Source: Ochrobactrum sp. RH2CCR150
GTDB taxonomy: Bacteria; Pseudomonadota; Alphaproteobacteria; Rhizobiales; Rhizobiaceae
DNA: 64,000 bases
NCBI GenBank assembly: GCA_014138095.1
Contig: JACGXE010000010.1
Location: 1-64,000, forward strand
Direction: 5' to 3'
The position numbers were made by a program, and so were the translations under genes. Below, one piece after another: positions 53,274 to 61,162 of the stretch (position 1 is the first letter of the stretch; each line of letters opens with the position of its first letter). The notes beneath the pieces were generated by a model that did no database searches, was not told where the DNA came from, and saw nothing but the letters and a program-made list of their open reading frames with translations.

Positions 53274-53798
53274 ATGGCTGATGAAACCATTGTAGAAGCA
53301 AACCAGACCGCTGCAGCTGAGCCAGCAAGCGCCAAGCCGAAAACCCGCGCACCGCGCAAGAAGGCTGAGCCAAAAGCTGCTGTCGCAAAGCCAGCTGCAA
53401 AAGCAGCCAAGGCTCCTAAAGCTGCAAAGGCTGCGCCCAAGACCGTCAAAGCTGCCGCAGCAGCTGTTGCTGCTCCGGCTGGTCGTCAGGTAAAGCGATA
53501 TACGCCTGCAGAACGTGCTTCCATTCTTGCATCTGTCGAGAAGGCCACCAAGGGCGGCAAGACCACATTGAAGGCTGCACTGCAGCAGGCTGAAGTCAGC
53601 GAACAGACCTATTACAACTGGAAGAACGCTGCTGGAAAGACCGCAGCACCGGCAGCTGCCGCAAAGGCATCTTCGACGAGCGACGATCTGAAGGCGCTTG
53701 TGGCACTGGAAGCCGAAAACATCAAGCTGCGCAAGGAACTGGCTGCGAAGCTTCGTTCGGAAAATACTGAACTGCGCAAGCGTCTCGGCAAGGCATAA
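53274..53798 (+). CDS. syrB: SyrB-like transcriptional regulator (copy 2)
   Basis: 174 residues, the same length as copy 1 and identical from about residue 56 onward. The four differences, Ala/Val, Thr/Ala, Ala/Thr and Ser/Ala, are confined to the Ala/Lys-rich segment. The helix-turn-helix and zipper tail are unchanged, so both copies should bind the same DNA. It is followed by the same terminator. Two near-identical regulators with the same partner suggest dosage redundancy or a recent duplication. Confidence 0.8.
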   Translation: MADETIVEANQTAAAEPASAKPKTRAPRKKAEPKAAVAKPAAKAAKAPKAAKAAPKTVKAAAAAVAAPAGRQVKRYTPAERASILASVEKATKGGKTTLKAALQQAEVSEQTYYNWKNAAGKTAAPAAAAKASSTSDDLKALVALEAENIKLRKELAAKLRSENTELRKRLGKA

Positions 53799-53834
53799 CA
53801 AACAGCAATCAAAACGTTGTACCAAAAGACACCA

Positions 53835-53869
53835 AACAGGTGCCCCGCTAAAAGCCGGGCACCTGTTTT
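53835..53869 (+). terminator. Rho-independent terminator of syrB copy 2
   Basis: Same ACAGGTGCCC/GGGCACCTGT hairpin plus TTTT as at 2870; similarity between the two repeat copies ends here. Confidence 0.85.
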
Positions 53870-53915
53870 CGTTTTGGAGGATTGTCCGTTGTCTTTCCGC
53901 TGCTACGAACTGCGT

Positions 53916-54491
53916 TCAATCAACCTTCTTCAAGTCGTGCCGACATGTGATCATTCTCCGCAGAGTGTCATCTTGCCGGAAGAAATGGTGATGCAACGCT
54001 GCCCCTGCATGCAACGCAACCAGTCCCATAGTGCCATACACAAATATTGCATGTAGCCACGACCAGAATGCTTCATCGGCATCTGAAACCGGTAGCGGCA
54101 TATTCGGCATGACAAAGAGGTCAAAGACATAGCTTGGAATGCCAAGCGGCGAAGTCGACACAATTGCCCAGCCGGTAACTGGTACCGCGATTGTCAATGC
54201 CAGCAGTAGCTTGTGAACAATGCGTGCAAGACGCCATTCCAATGGACTGACCCCGGCACTCGACAAGGGTCGGGTGTTTACAACGAACCAGAACAATCGG
54301 ACCAGAGCGAGTGCAAGGATCAAAAAGCCAACCGATTTATGCCATTGGTAAAGCGAAAACTGGAGCGCCGGTTTATTCGCTGTTTCCTGAGTGAGAAATC
54401 CGAGACCAATCTGCACGACGATCAACAGAGCAATCGACCAGTGCAGGATTTGTGTGAGGCAGCTGTAAGCGGCTCGTGTGTTACGCCACAT
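53916..54491 (-). CDS. Cytochrome b561-type membrane protein
   Basis: 191 residues with four membrane spans. Candidate haem-ligand histidines are ILHWSIALLI (span 1), YQWHKSVGF (span 2) and LHAGAALHHHFF (span 4), with WLHAIFVYG nearby. This CybB-like family oxidises quinol or passes electrons to periplasmic acceptors. It follows the anti-sigma gene by 27 bases and is probably the last gene of the ECF sigma operon. Together with the YceI and COG4315-type proteins it suggests a response to redox or oxidative stress, which is inferred. Confidence 0.9.
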   Translation of the reverse strand: MWRNTRAAYSCLTQILHWSIALLIVVQIGLGFLTQETANKPALQFSLYQWHKSVGFLILALALVRLFWFVVNTRPLSSAGVSPLEWRLARIVHKLLLALTIAVPVTGWAIVSTSPLGIPSYVFDLFVMPNMPLPVSDADEAFWSWLHAIFVYGTMGLVALHAGAALHHHFFRQDDTLRRMITCRHDLKKVD

Positions 54492-54518
54492 GACACCCTC
54501 CCGAAACCAACCTCCACC

Positions 54519-55286
54519 CTATTCGAACTGCTTGTAGGCGCTCATGGCAATTTGCTGAAGACGCGGGCGCGGCAAGTCACCGACAAGCGCGCAATTGAGC
54601 GCATTATCGCTCCAGATGAGCGCCTCCAGATTACCCCGTGTCAGATAACGCAATGATGTTTCCTTGTTATCGTCAGAAGGAACAATAAAAAGCGTCACGC
54701 GTTTGCCGCTCGTGTCCTCATACATCAATTGGGCCGCTGGCCCACCATTGGCTGGCAAAAGACGACCGCCAACCAAAGAGAGCCCTTCTGTCCGCAGGTC
54801 AGGTATGACGAGGGTCCGCTCCAGTCGCTTGGAAAGCCAGGCAGACAGATGTTGCTCCTGCTCTGCTTTCACCTCAACCGGATGCACAATTTCACTTGTA
54901 TAAAGACTATGGGCGGCCATCGCTTCGCTTACGAGCGGCATTGATGATGGTGGCGTGGCCTCGAGAGCATCACGACCAAACCATCCAGCCCCTGCCCCTA
55001 CAGCGACCAACACTACAGCAGCAGCTGCCATGCGCCAGGAACCCTGCCGCGTGGATCGAATTTCGTCTCTGATGGCCCCCGGGTTCAACCGTGCTGGTAC
55101 AGGCTCCTGCGCGACATGCGAATAGAGTGCCTGCAAAGTTTCATTTTGTCGCTGCCAGACACCAATCTCTGAGGCCAGTTGAGGATTGGCTGACAGTTCT
55201 GCCTCGATCACCTGACGACGCTCAACAGGAAGCAGCCCATCCACATAGGCTTGCAATTCAGCGTCACTGATCAACCTGTTTTTCAT
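54519..55286 (-). CDS. Anti-sigma factor, membrane-spanning
   Basis: 255 residues. N-terminal cytoplasmic anti-sigma domain (about 1-70; MKNRLISDAELQAYVDGLLP, RRQVIEAELSANPQLASEIG), one membrane span at about 85-105 (MAAAAVVLVAVGAGAGWFG) and a periplasmic sensor part. The zinc-binding HxxxCxxC motif common in such proteins is absent; the only cysteine is near the C-terminus. It overlaps the sigma gene by four bases. Presumably it holds the sigma factor inactive until a periplasmic signal. Confidence 0.87.
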   Translation of the reverse strand: MKNRLISDAELQAYVDGLLPVERRQVIEAELSANPQLASEIGVWQRQNETLQALYSHVAQEPVPARLNPGAIRDEIRSTRQGSWRMAAAAVVLVAVGAGAGWFGRDALEATPPSSMPLVSEAMAAHSLYTSEIVHPVEVKAEQEQHLSAWLSKRLERTLVIPDLRTEGLSLVGGRLLPANGGPAAQLMYEDTSGKRVTLFIVPSDDNKETSLRYLTRGNLEALIWSDNALNCALVGDLPRPRLQQIAMSAYKQFE

Positions 55287-55789
55287 TTCAAGGCCCTCAA
55301 ATGCGAACCGTTCTCCTCTGTAAGACTGCGCAATGTTGCGCGAGCTCGTCCCAGACGTGACATCAATGTACCAAGTGGAACCTCAAGCACGGAAGCCGCC
55401 TCTGTGTAGCTCATACCTTCAACTGCGACCAGCAGAAGCGCTTCGCGTTGCTCCGAAGGCAATGTTTGTATTGCCCGCGCCGTCTCGGCGAAAGCAAGTC
55501 TGGACGGCGATGCGCTTGGCACCTGTGGTTCAACCATAACGCTCGACAGTGGCGCACTGTCCGGAGCCCGGCGTCTGTGGCGCAACTCATTGCGCCACAG
55601 GTTAACGAGGATGCGGAAAAGCCAGGCACGCAATGGACCAGATGGTTTCCATAAACTGCTTTTGCGAATTGCGCGCTCCAGACAATCCTGCACGAGATCG
55701 TCCGCCCGATCGATGTCATGTGTCAGCGCTCGGGCGTAACGCCTGAGCGCGGGAACACATTCCTCCATTTCTTCCAAAAAGCGCGACAT
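55283..55789 (-). CDS. ECF-type RNA polymerase sigma factor
   Basis: 168 residues with region 2 (about 10-75; DDLVQDCLERAI, PLRAWLFRILVNLWRNELR) and region 4 (about 105-160; LPSEQREALLLVAVEGMSYT, VPLGTLMSRLGRARATLR). No region 1 or 3, as in all extracytoplasmic-function sigma factors. It is co-transcribed with the anti-sigma gene and lies 19 bases after the COG4315-type gene, so it is probably expressed from the promoter at 56248 and autoregulated. Confidence 0.92.
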   Translation of the reverse strand: MSRFLEEMEECVPALRRYARALTHDIDRADDLVQDCLERAIRKSSLWKPSGPLRAWLFRILVNLWRNELRHRRRAPDSAPLSSVMVEPQVPSASPSRLAFAETARAIQTLPSEQREALLLVAVEGMSYTEAASVLEVPLGTLMSRLGRARATLRSLTEENGSHLRALK

Positions 55790-55808
55790 TCTCGAACCGG
55801 TCCTGCAC

Positions 55809-56204
55809 TCAATCCTTGGCTATATGCCAGACACCGCCAACCCCGTCGCCTGACACGTCACCGGGTTTTTTATCGCCTTGCCAGAGATATAGCGGCTGTT
55901 CTTCATGTGCCCACTGTTTCGTGCCATCTTTGCGTGTGACGAGAGTGAACTCAGAATCCATTTTTGCACCCTTGGAAGCCGTCAGAGGCGGCCACTTCTT
56001 CGCGCAGTCATCGTAACAGTTGGATGTTCCCTTGCTGTCCTTGTCGAATACATAGAGGGTCATGCCCTTTGCGTCGGTCAGAACTTCACCCTTCGCCGTT
56101 TTCATCGTCTTGACGGCGCCAGACGCATAATCTTCACTATGTGCGGCCAGTGGCATGCTAACGACGAGGGCGGCTGTCGCCAAAAATGCTGTCACTTTAA
56201 TCAT
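55809..56204 (-). CDS. Exported COG4315-type repeat protein
   Basis: 131 residues with a Sec signal peptide (about 1-23, ending AAHS). Family repeats are visible: LTDAKGMTLYVFDKDSKGTS, then NCYDDCAKKWPPLTAS, then DGTKQWAHEEQPLYLWQGDK. Two cysteines in NCYDDC are conserved in this family, which belongs to secreted proteins of unknown function often found with ECF sigma factors. First gene of the sigma operon, preceded by a candidate ECF promoter. No enzymatic role is known. Confidence 0.85.
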   Translation of the reverse strand: MIKVTAFLATAALVVSMPLAAHSEDYASGAVKTMKTAKGEVLTDAKGMTLYVFDKDSKGTSNCYDDCAKKWPPLTASKGAKMDSEFTLVTRKDGTKQWAHEEQPLYLWQGDKKPGDVSGDGVGGVWHIAKD

Positions 56205-56247
56205 GATAGTCCTCCTCTACGGGTTGGTCTTAGTCTCCGTCTTGAAG

Positions 56248-56272
56248 AACACCGTAGGAATGAATTTAATCC
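56248..56272 (-). promoter_or_regulatory. Candidate ECF promoter upstream of the sigma operon
   Basis: Read on the minus strand: GGATTAAA-N11-GGTGTT, 44 bases upstream of the ATG at 56204. Written as GGATT-N16-TGTT, it has the spacing of alphaproteobacterial ECF promoters (GGAAC-N16-CGTT). The same element lies upstream of the YceI gene. Confidence 0.65.
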
Positions 56273-56285
56273 CGATCATCTAACA

Positions 56286-56849
56286 TTATTTTTCGCCCAG
56301 TAGCTCCATGTCGAAATCGACAACATTGGAATAGATCGGCGTGCCGACATCCATGCCATAGGGCGAACGCAAAACCTCGCCGGTCACATGAAACGTAACA
56401 GTTTTCTCGTCATGACCAACCATGGACGCGAAGAATGTTTCACCATGTGTCTTGCCGCGGGCAGTCAGAACGCCGTCGATCCGGGCATTCAGTGGTCCCG
56501 TCTGGGTGATCTTTGTCGAGCGAAATGCGAGAACCGGATAGTGCTCAATATCAAAGACGGCTGACGATTTGAGAAAGTCGCTGATGCGCCTCTGTCTTGC
56601 GTCGACGCTCGCTGGCTTCAGCGTAAAGGACACGGACGACTTTGCCAGATTTTGAGCGTTGAGATTAAAATCGCCCGCAAATTCAGCAAACGAACCCGCC
56701 AGACCGCCGCCGCCAACCTGACCAACACGAAAGCCGATCATTGATGAGCGCTGGATCGTATAATGTCCGTTGACGGCTTCCAGACTATCGGCCAACGACG
56801 ACGCTGGCGAAACAAAGAGTAGTATTGAAATCGAGAGTGCGCGGATCAT
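56286..56849 (-). CDS. YceI-family periplasmic lipid-binding protein
   Basis: 187 residues from the ATG at 56849, which follows GGGAGGTCGTC. Signal peptide about 1-20 (ending SLADS), then a lipocalin-like YceI domain: NGHYTIQRSSMIGFRV, FAEFAGDFNLNAQNLAKSSV and VTFHVTGEVLRSPYGMDVGT. YceI proteins bind isoprenoid or quinone lipids in the periplasm and often accompany cytochrome b561, which also occurs in this cluster. It has its own candidate ECF promoter at 56883. A role in stress-linked quinone handling is inferred. Confidence 0.9.
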   Translation of the reverse strand: MIRALSISILLFVSPASSLADSLEAVNGHYTIQRSSMIGFRVGQVGGGGLAGSFAEFAGDFNLNAQNLAKSSVSFTLKPASVDARQRRISDFLKSSAVFDIEHYPVLAFRSTKITQTGPLNARIDGVLTARGKTHGETFFASMVGHDEKTVTFHVTGEVLRSPYGMDVGTPIYSNVVDFDMELLGEK

Positions 56850-56882
56850 GACGACCTCCCATGTCTGCTGCATTATAGCATC

Positions 56883-56907
56883 AACACCCGGTCCCGCCTT
56901 TTAATCC
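56883..56907 (-). promoter_or_regulatory. Candidate ECF promoter upstream of the YceI gene
   Basis: On the minus strand, GGATTAAA-N11-GGTGTT again, with the same spacer length as at 56248 but an unrelated spacer sequence, 34 bases upstream of the YceI ATG. The agreement of both boxes and spacing makes chance unlikely. Confidence 0.65.
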
Positions 56908-56996
56908 GCCAGTCGTCATATTCTTTTCGAGCACGTCCTTTTAACGCCGATCGCGACTGGCGCGACCGGCGTTCTTATGGGTATTCGGTGAGCCAA

Positions 56997-57878
56997 TTAT
57001 TTGTGTTCAGGCCAACCGTAGCGGTCGTCCAGCACATCATAGCCGGCGAGTCCAGTTACGGCGCTGAACTCAGCATATGTCACCATGGCATCTGCGCGGC
57101 TAAGCGGAGTGCCTTCCGCCTTCAGCACATCAAGAGTGTCCCGAACGGCTTTAACCGCTGAGAAAAGGGCAGAAAGCGCATAGAAAGCGATGTTGAAGCC
57201 AAGCTCTTCCAAGTCCTTTGCCTTCAGCGCGGTGGTCTCATTGCCGTCAACGATGCTGACGACTTTCGGACCCTGTACGCCCTTAGACACCGCCTCGACG
57301 TCGGCGATCTTCTTGATCCCATCGACAAAAACCAGGTCGGCACCCGCATCCTGATAGAGCTTAGCGCGACGAATGGCTTCATCAATGCCTTCGCTCTGGA
57401 TCGCATCCGTCCGCGCAATCAACAGCATCGGGTGCTGGCCACGTGCTTCCACGGCACAGCGCAGACGGCGAATGTTTTCCTCTGCAGGAATAACCCGTAC
57501 GCCCGAACGTTGCCCGCATCGCTTCGGCAATTGCTGGTCTTCAAGATGAATGGCGGCAACGCCAGCCTGGATATACTCCTCGACCGTGCGCCAGATATTG
57601 GCGGGACCGCCATAACCGGTATCAGCGTCCGCGATGACCGGAATATCGACCGCGCGAACCATGTCGCGCGCGTGTGTCGTCATCTCTGTTTGCGACAGCA
57701 GACCAATATCCGGCAAACCCAACCGCGAGGCCGTCGCTCCGAAACCGGTCATGTAAATGGCCGGAAATTGCGCCATTTCGACCAGTCGTGCCGTCAATGC
57801 ATCGGCTGCGCCGGGCGTTTGAAGCAACCGACCGGACTCAATGCCAGCTCTCAGTTTTTCAGCTGTATTTTTCATCAT
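56997..57878 (-). CDS. Isocitrate lyase/PEP mutase family enzyme
   Basis: 293 residues from ATG 57878 (or 57875), with GGGAGAGC upstream. TIM-barrel signatures: metal-binding IADADTGYGGPANIWR, and the catalytic-loop region HLEDQQLPKRCGQRSG with the cysteine of isocitrate-lyase-type enzymes. The group includes 2-methylisocitrate lyase, oxaloacetate decarboxylase and carboxyvinyl phosphonate enzymes; sequence alone does not decide, though the length fits a 2-methylisocitrate lyase-like C-C lyase. It follows the SDR gene by 11 bases in one operon. Confidence 0.88.
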   Translation of the reverse strand: MMKNTAEKLRAGIESGRLLQTPGAADALTARLVEMAQFPAIYMTGFGATASRLGLPDIGLLSQTEMTTHARDMVRAVDIPVIADADTGYGGPANIWRTVEEYIQAGVAAIHLEDQQLPKRCGQRSGVRVIPAEENIRRLRCAVEARGQHPMLLIARTDAIQSEGIDEAIRRAKLYQDAGADLVFVDGIKKIADVEAVSKGVQGPKVVSIVDGNETTALKAKDLEELGFNIAFYALSALFSAVKAVRDTLDVLKAEGTPLSRADAMVTYAEFSAVTGLAGYDVLDDRYGWPEHK

Positions 57879-57889
57879 GCTCTCCCTGT

Positions 57890-58657
57890 TCAGCGACCGC
57901 CAGAAACATCCACAACGACACCGGTAATATAGGACGCCTCTCCGGAGAGGAGCCAAACAGCTGCATCAGCAACTTCAACCGCAGTGCCAAGCCGCTTCAG
58001 CGGGATCATATTGGCCATTGCTTCGATATTGGCCGGATCAGCAAAAACATCCTGCTGAATTTCCGTGTTGATGACGCCGGGAGCCAGCGCATTAACACGC
58101 GCTTTCGGTGCAAGTTCCTTGGCAAGTGCGACCGTGAAAGATGCGATTGCGCCTTTGGTCGTTGCGTAGACGATGTTGCCGACCATGCCGCCGGTGCGGG
58201 CCGCAATCGAAGACAAATTGACAACGGAGCGGTCATCACGACTGGAAGGAGCGCGGATGAACGCGCTGGAAACATAAAAAGCGCTCTTCAGATTGACGCT
58301 CAGAACACGATCAAGTTCCGGCTCGTTCATATCTTCAACAGTCATGCGCTGTCCGATGATACCGGCATTGTTCAAAAGATGATCAATGCCGCCAAACGAC
58401 TGCACAAGAGCTTCCATGGCCGCTTCAACCGACGACTGTTCGGCAACATTGACCGTTGCGGTCAACACGCGATCGCCATGAACGGCCTGACATTCAGCGA
58501 GTCGCTCGGCATTGATGTCCCACACCGCAACTTTCGCACCAAGCCCCACCAGCTTGTCGGTAACGGCACGTCCGATTCCCGAAGCGCCTCCAGTGACAAG
58601 AACGGTCCGGTCAACGAAATAACCCGAGCTGGCGATTGCCGATTGAGATTGCTGCAC
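57890..58657 (-). CDS. Short-chain dehydrogenase/reductase
   Basis: 255 residues. Cofactor motif VLVTGGASGIGRAV, LLNNAGIIGQ, catalytic serine in VVNLSSIAARTGG and the YxxxK pair in VYATTKGAIASF. The acidic residue in VAVWDINAERL suggests NAD preference. It probably oxidises a hydroxyl group of a sugar acid or other hydroxy acid, given its partners: an MFS carrier, a PEP-mutase-family lyase and a DapA-family aldolase. Divergent from the MFS gene across a 180-bp gap with a palindrome at 58729. Confidence 0.9.
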   Translation of the reverse strand: MQQSQSAIASSGYFVDRTVLVTGGASGIGRAVTDKLVGLGAKVAVWDINAERLAECQAVHGDRVLTATVNVAEQSSVEAAMEALVQSFGGIDHLLNNAGIIGQRMTVEDMNEPELDRVLSVNLKSAFYVSSAFIRAPSSRDDRSVVNLSSIAARTGGMVGNIVYATTKGAIASFTVALAKELAPKARVNALAPGVINTEIQQDVFADPANIEAMANMIPLKRLGTAVEVADAAVWLLSGEASYITGVVVDVSGGR

Positions 58658-58728
58658 TTTAATCCTCCCGCCACAAATGGCGTCCTGTTTCAGTCGGCGG
58701 CAAGAATGACCAGAACAGCCAGATTGTC

Positions 58729-58744
58729 AACTAGGGTTCTAGTT
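58729..58744. promoter_or_regulatory. Palindrome between SDR and MFS genes
   Basis: AACTAG-GGTT-CTAGTT is a perfect 6-bp inverted repeat in the divergent gap between the SDR and MFS genes. It may be an operator for one of the GntR regulators in this island. Confidence 0.4.
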
Positions 58745-58837
58745 AATGTATGCCACTTGTGCGTACTTCCTTTCCGGTCTATAGGTGCCCGACGAAAGGT
58801 GTCGCGGAGGGCGGCATCAAGCTTAGGGAGGAATGTC

Positions 58838-60145
58838 ATGGCGGATGCTATCCGTGCTGACGGCGCTCATTTGAATACAAGTCTACGCGACCGAACGATC
58901 CGCAAACTCAACATGCGCATCGTCCTGTTCTGCTTCATCTGCTTCATCGTGAACTATCTGGATCGCGTGAATATCGGCTTCGCCGCGCTGCACATGAATG
59001 ATGACATCGGCCTGACCCCTTACATGTTCGGTCTTGGTGCGGGAATTTTCTTCATCGGCTATCTGGCTTTTGAAATCCCGAGCAACATGATCCTGCACAA
59101 AGTCGGCCCGCGGATCTGGATCGCCCGTATCATGGTCACCTGGGGCATCGTCTCCTGTGCGATGGCCTTCGTGCAGGGACCTACGTCCTTTTACATCCTT
59201 CGCTTTCTGCTCGGCGTTGCCGAAGCGGGTTTTGCGCCGGGCGTCCTCCTCTATCTGACCTACTGGTTTCCTGCCAAAGAACGTGGCCGCGCGACGGCCC
59301 TCTTCATGGCCGCAACCGTGTTGTCGATTGTCATCGGAGCTCCGATTTCCGGCTGGTTGATCGATGCAGGCGAAGGTCTGTTTGGCTTGCATGGCTGGCA
59401 GGCAATGTTCATTCTTGAAGGACTTCCTGCCATCGTTCTCGGTGTTATCACCTTCTTCTATCTCGTCGATTCACCGCAAAAGGACAGCAAATGGCTGGCG
59501 GCGGACGAGCGTGCCTGGCTCCTTGAACAGCTTGCCGAAGACGGAAAGAACACCCAGCCCGACACGCGTCACAGCCTGCGCGAAATCTTCAGCGATTTCC
59601 GGGTATGGCTTCTCACGCTGGTTTACATGTTCAATGGCATCGCAGTTTATGGCGTGATCATGTGGCTGCCGCAGATCGTGAAGACCTTCGGTCTGACGAC
59701 CCTGCAGTCCGGCTTTGTCTCGGCCATACCGTTCATTTTCGCAGCATTCGGGCTCGTCTTCATTTCGCGCAGTTCCGACCGCACGGGTGAACGCAAGATT
59801 CACACGGCTATCTCCGGCCTGTTCGGCGGCCTCTTCCTGGCAGCAAGCGCACTTGCGCCCAACCCTTATCTGGGCCTGCTGCTTCTCTGCATCTGCGCTT
59901 TTTTCCTCTGGTCATACCTTGGCGTATTCTGGACCTTGCCAACGCAGTTCCTTACCGGAGCGGCAGCCGCTGGCGGTCTGGCTGCAATCAACGGCTTTGC
60001 GCAGATCGGCGGCTTTACTGGCCCCTATATTGTGGGCTGGGTCAAAACGACGACCGATAGTTTTTCGATCTCGCTTCTGGTACTTGCAATATTTCCGATC
60101 ATTAGCTTCTTCCTCTGCATGAGCTTGAAAGCGAAACGCGACTAG
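58838..60145 (+). CDS. MFS carrier of the anion:cation symporter type
   Basis: 435 residues from the ATG at 58838, preceded by GGGAGGAATGTC. About 12 spans. Family features: IVNYLDRVNIGFAALHMNDD, GIFFIGYLAFEIPSNMILHK, FLLGVAEAGFAPGVLLYLTY and TYWFPAKERGRATALFMAAT, all characteristic of the ACS family (tartrate, galactarate, phthalate and similar organic-acid carriers). Probably imports an organic acid, sugar acid or amide for the enzymes in this island. The same frame stays open for 388 codons upstream, antisense to the SDR gene, and is not part of the protein. Confidence 0.9.
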   Translation: MADAIRADGAHLNTSLRDRTIRKLNMRIVLFCFICFIVNYLDRVNIGFAALHMNDDIGLTPYMFGLGAGIFFIGYLAFEIPSNMILHKVGPRIWIARIMVTWGIVSCAMAFVQGPTSFYILRFLLGVAEAGFAPGVLLYLTYWFPAKERGRATALFMAATVLSIVIGAPISGWLIDAGEGLFGLHGWQAMFILEGLPAIVLGVITFFYLVDSPQKDSKWLAADERAWLLEQLAEDGKNTQPDTRHSLREIFSDFRVWLLTLVYMFNGIAVYGVIMWLPQIVKTFGLTTLQSGFVSAIPFIFAAFGLVFISRSSDRTGERKIHTAISGLFGGLFLAASALAPNPYLGLLLLCICAFFLWSYLGVFWTLPTQFLTGAAAAGGLAAINGFAQIGGFTGPYIVGWVKTTTDSFSISLLVLAIFPIISFFLCMSLKAKRD

Positions 60146-60153
60146 ACCACATT

Positions 60154-60190
60154 ACCGGCAGCGATCTTGAACGCGCTGCCGGAAATTCTT
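60154..60190 (+). terminator. Hairpin after the MFS carrier gene
   Basis: CCGGCAGCG and CGCTGCCGG form a perfect 9-bp stem, followed by AAATTCTTT. It lies between the MFS and GntR genes and may be a terminator or attenuator that reduces readthrough into the regulator. Confidence 0.55.
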
Positions 60191-60210
60191 TGAGGAGACC
60201 GTGTACTGGC

Positions 60211-60936
60211 ATGACAAAGCCGAAAACGCCCCCCCGCAAGAGTCTTGTCCCGACGATCGCTGATAAAATTCGTGCGGCCATTGTCGACGCCGAGCTTGAT
60301 TTCGGGGAAAACCTCTCCGAAGACACGCTGGCCTCAGCATTTGAAGTCAGCCGAACGCCTGTTCGCGAAGCGCTCAATCTGTTGCAGATGGAAGGGCTGG
60401 TGATCATCGTCCCGAAATCCGGCACCTATGTCTTCACGCCAACGCTCGAAGACATTGCTGAACTTTGCGACTATCGCGTTGGACTGGAAAAGCAGGCGAT
60501 TGCGCTGACCCCGCAAAAATCACTGCCTCTAGCAGTCAGTGAACTGCAGAAACAATTGAAAGCCATGACCGAGGCCGTTGAAAGCGGCGACATGCAGGCT
60601 TATGGGCGCGCTGATACGGCATTTCACCTCGCCTTCTTCCATCATTGCGGCAACCGCTATCTAAAAAATGCCTATGACCTTATTCTCGGTCGTGTCGCAT
60701 CTCTAAGAACACATCTGGCCATTCGCGCAGAAGGTGAACCGGATCGGTCCTATAAAGATCATACGCATATGATCAGCCTTTTGGCCGAGAACAAGCGCGA
60801 CCAGCTCTCAACGATACTGACAGCGCATATTCTTCGCACCAAGGATAATTATCTCGACGCATTTCAGAAGCTGTCGGCAAACGTCAATGGCGGAAGGGCC
60901 GCGCGGCTTCGCCGTCGTCTGGCTCTGACGGAATAA
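60211..60936 (+). CDS. GntR-family regulator (FCD type), first of two
   Basis: 241 residues from the ATG at 60211; GAGGAG lies 13 bases upstream, and an in-frame TTG at 60190 would add seven residues. A winged helix (about 15-80; LSEDTLASAFEVSRTPVREA) precedes an FCD effector domain (about 90-225) with the metal-ligand-type stretches DTAFHLAFFHHCGNRYL and YKDHTHMISLLAENKRDQLS. Same strand as the MFS gene and probably its regulator. Ends at a strong terminator. Confidence 0.88.
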   Translation: MTKPKTPPRKSLVPTIADKIRAAIVDAELDFGENLSEDTLASAFEVSRTPVREALNLLQMEGLVIIVPKSGTYVFTPTLEDIAELCDYRVGLEKQAIALTPQKSLPLAVSELQKQLKAMTEAVESGDMQAYGRADTAFHLAFFHHCGNRYLKNAYDLILGRVASLRTHLAIRAEGEPDRSYKDHTHMISLLAENKRDQLSTILTAHILRTKDNYLDAFQKLSANVNGGRAARLRRRLALTE

Positions 60937-60972
60937 TCAACAGCACATCGTCTTTTGACGGACTTTTAAAGA

Positions 60973-60996
60973 ATGGCGCTGCGGCGCCATTTTTGT
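60973..60996 (+). terminator. Terminator after the first GntR gene
   Basis: ATGGCGC and GCGCCAT form a perfect 7-bp stem with loop TGCG, followed by a T-run. Confidence 0.8.
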
Positions 60997-61083
60997 TTTC
61001 AGCTTCACAAGCCCTCATCGATTTCGATGCGCAGCGTGAGGCACTTGGGACCCCCCGAACACAATCGCTCACTGCCATTTAAA

Positions 61084-61106
61084 ATCTGATACATCAGATA
61101 TTGACA
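61084..61106 (+). promoter_or_regulatory. Palindrome and -35 box upstream of the second GntR gene
   Basis: ATCTGAT-AC-ATCAGAT (61084-61099) is a perfect 7-bp inverted repeat followed two bases later by TTGACA (61101-61106), a plausible -35 box. A site beside the -35 fits an operator for autoregulation by the gene starting at 61163. Confidence 0.45.
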
Positions 61107-61162
61107 TATCACAAAATAGACGGCTATTTCTTTCAACAGGGAGTTTTAGGGAGATTTGAACT

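Larger units (their letters stand above)
52496..53869. repeat. Long direct repeat, copy 2 (1374 bp)
   Basis: Colinear with 1531-2904 at a constant offset of 50965. Substitutions cluster in the 3' part of the coiled-coil gene, the H1-like part of syrB and the tail after syrB; the shared intergenic region and the helix-turn-helix part of syrB are nearly or fully identical between copies. Confidence 0.95.

Noticed and set aside
1531-53869. The whole region as a composite transposon
   Set aside because: The repeats carry regulator-like genes, not a transposase; no inverted ends or target duplications were seen.
57674-58837. Open frame continuing 388 codons upstream of the MFS gene, suggesting an 823-residue fusion
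   Set aside because: The extension is antisense to the SDR and lyase genes, has basic non-domain composition, and a strong ribosome binding site and typical MFS start lie at 58838.
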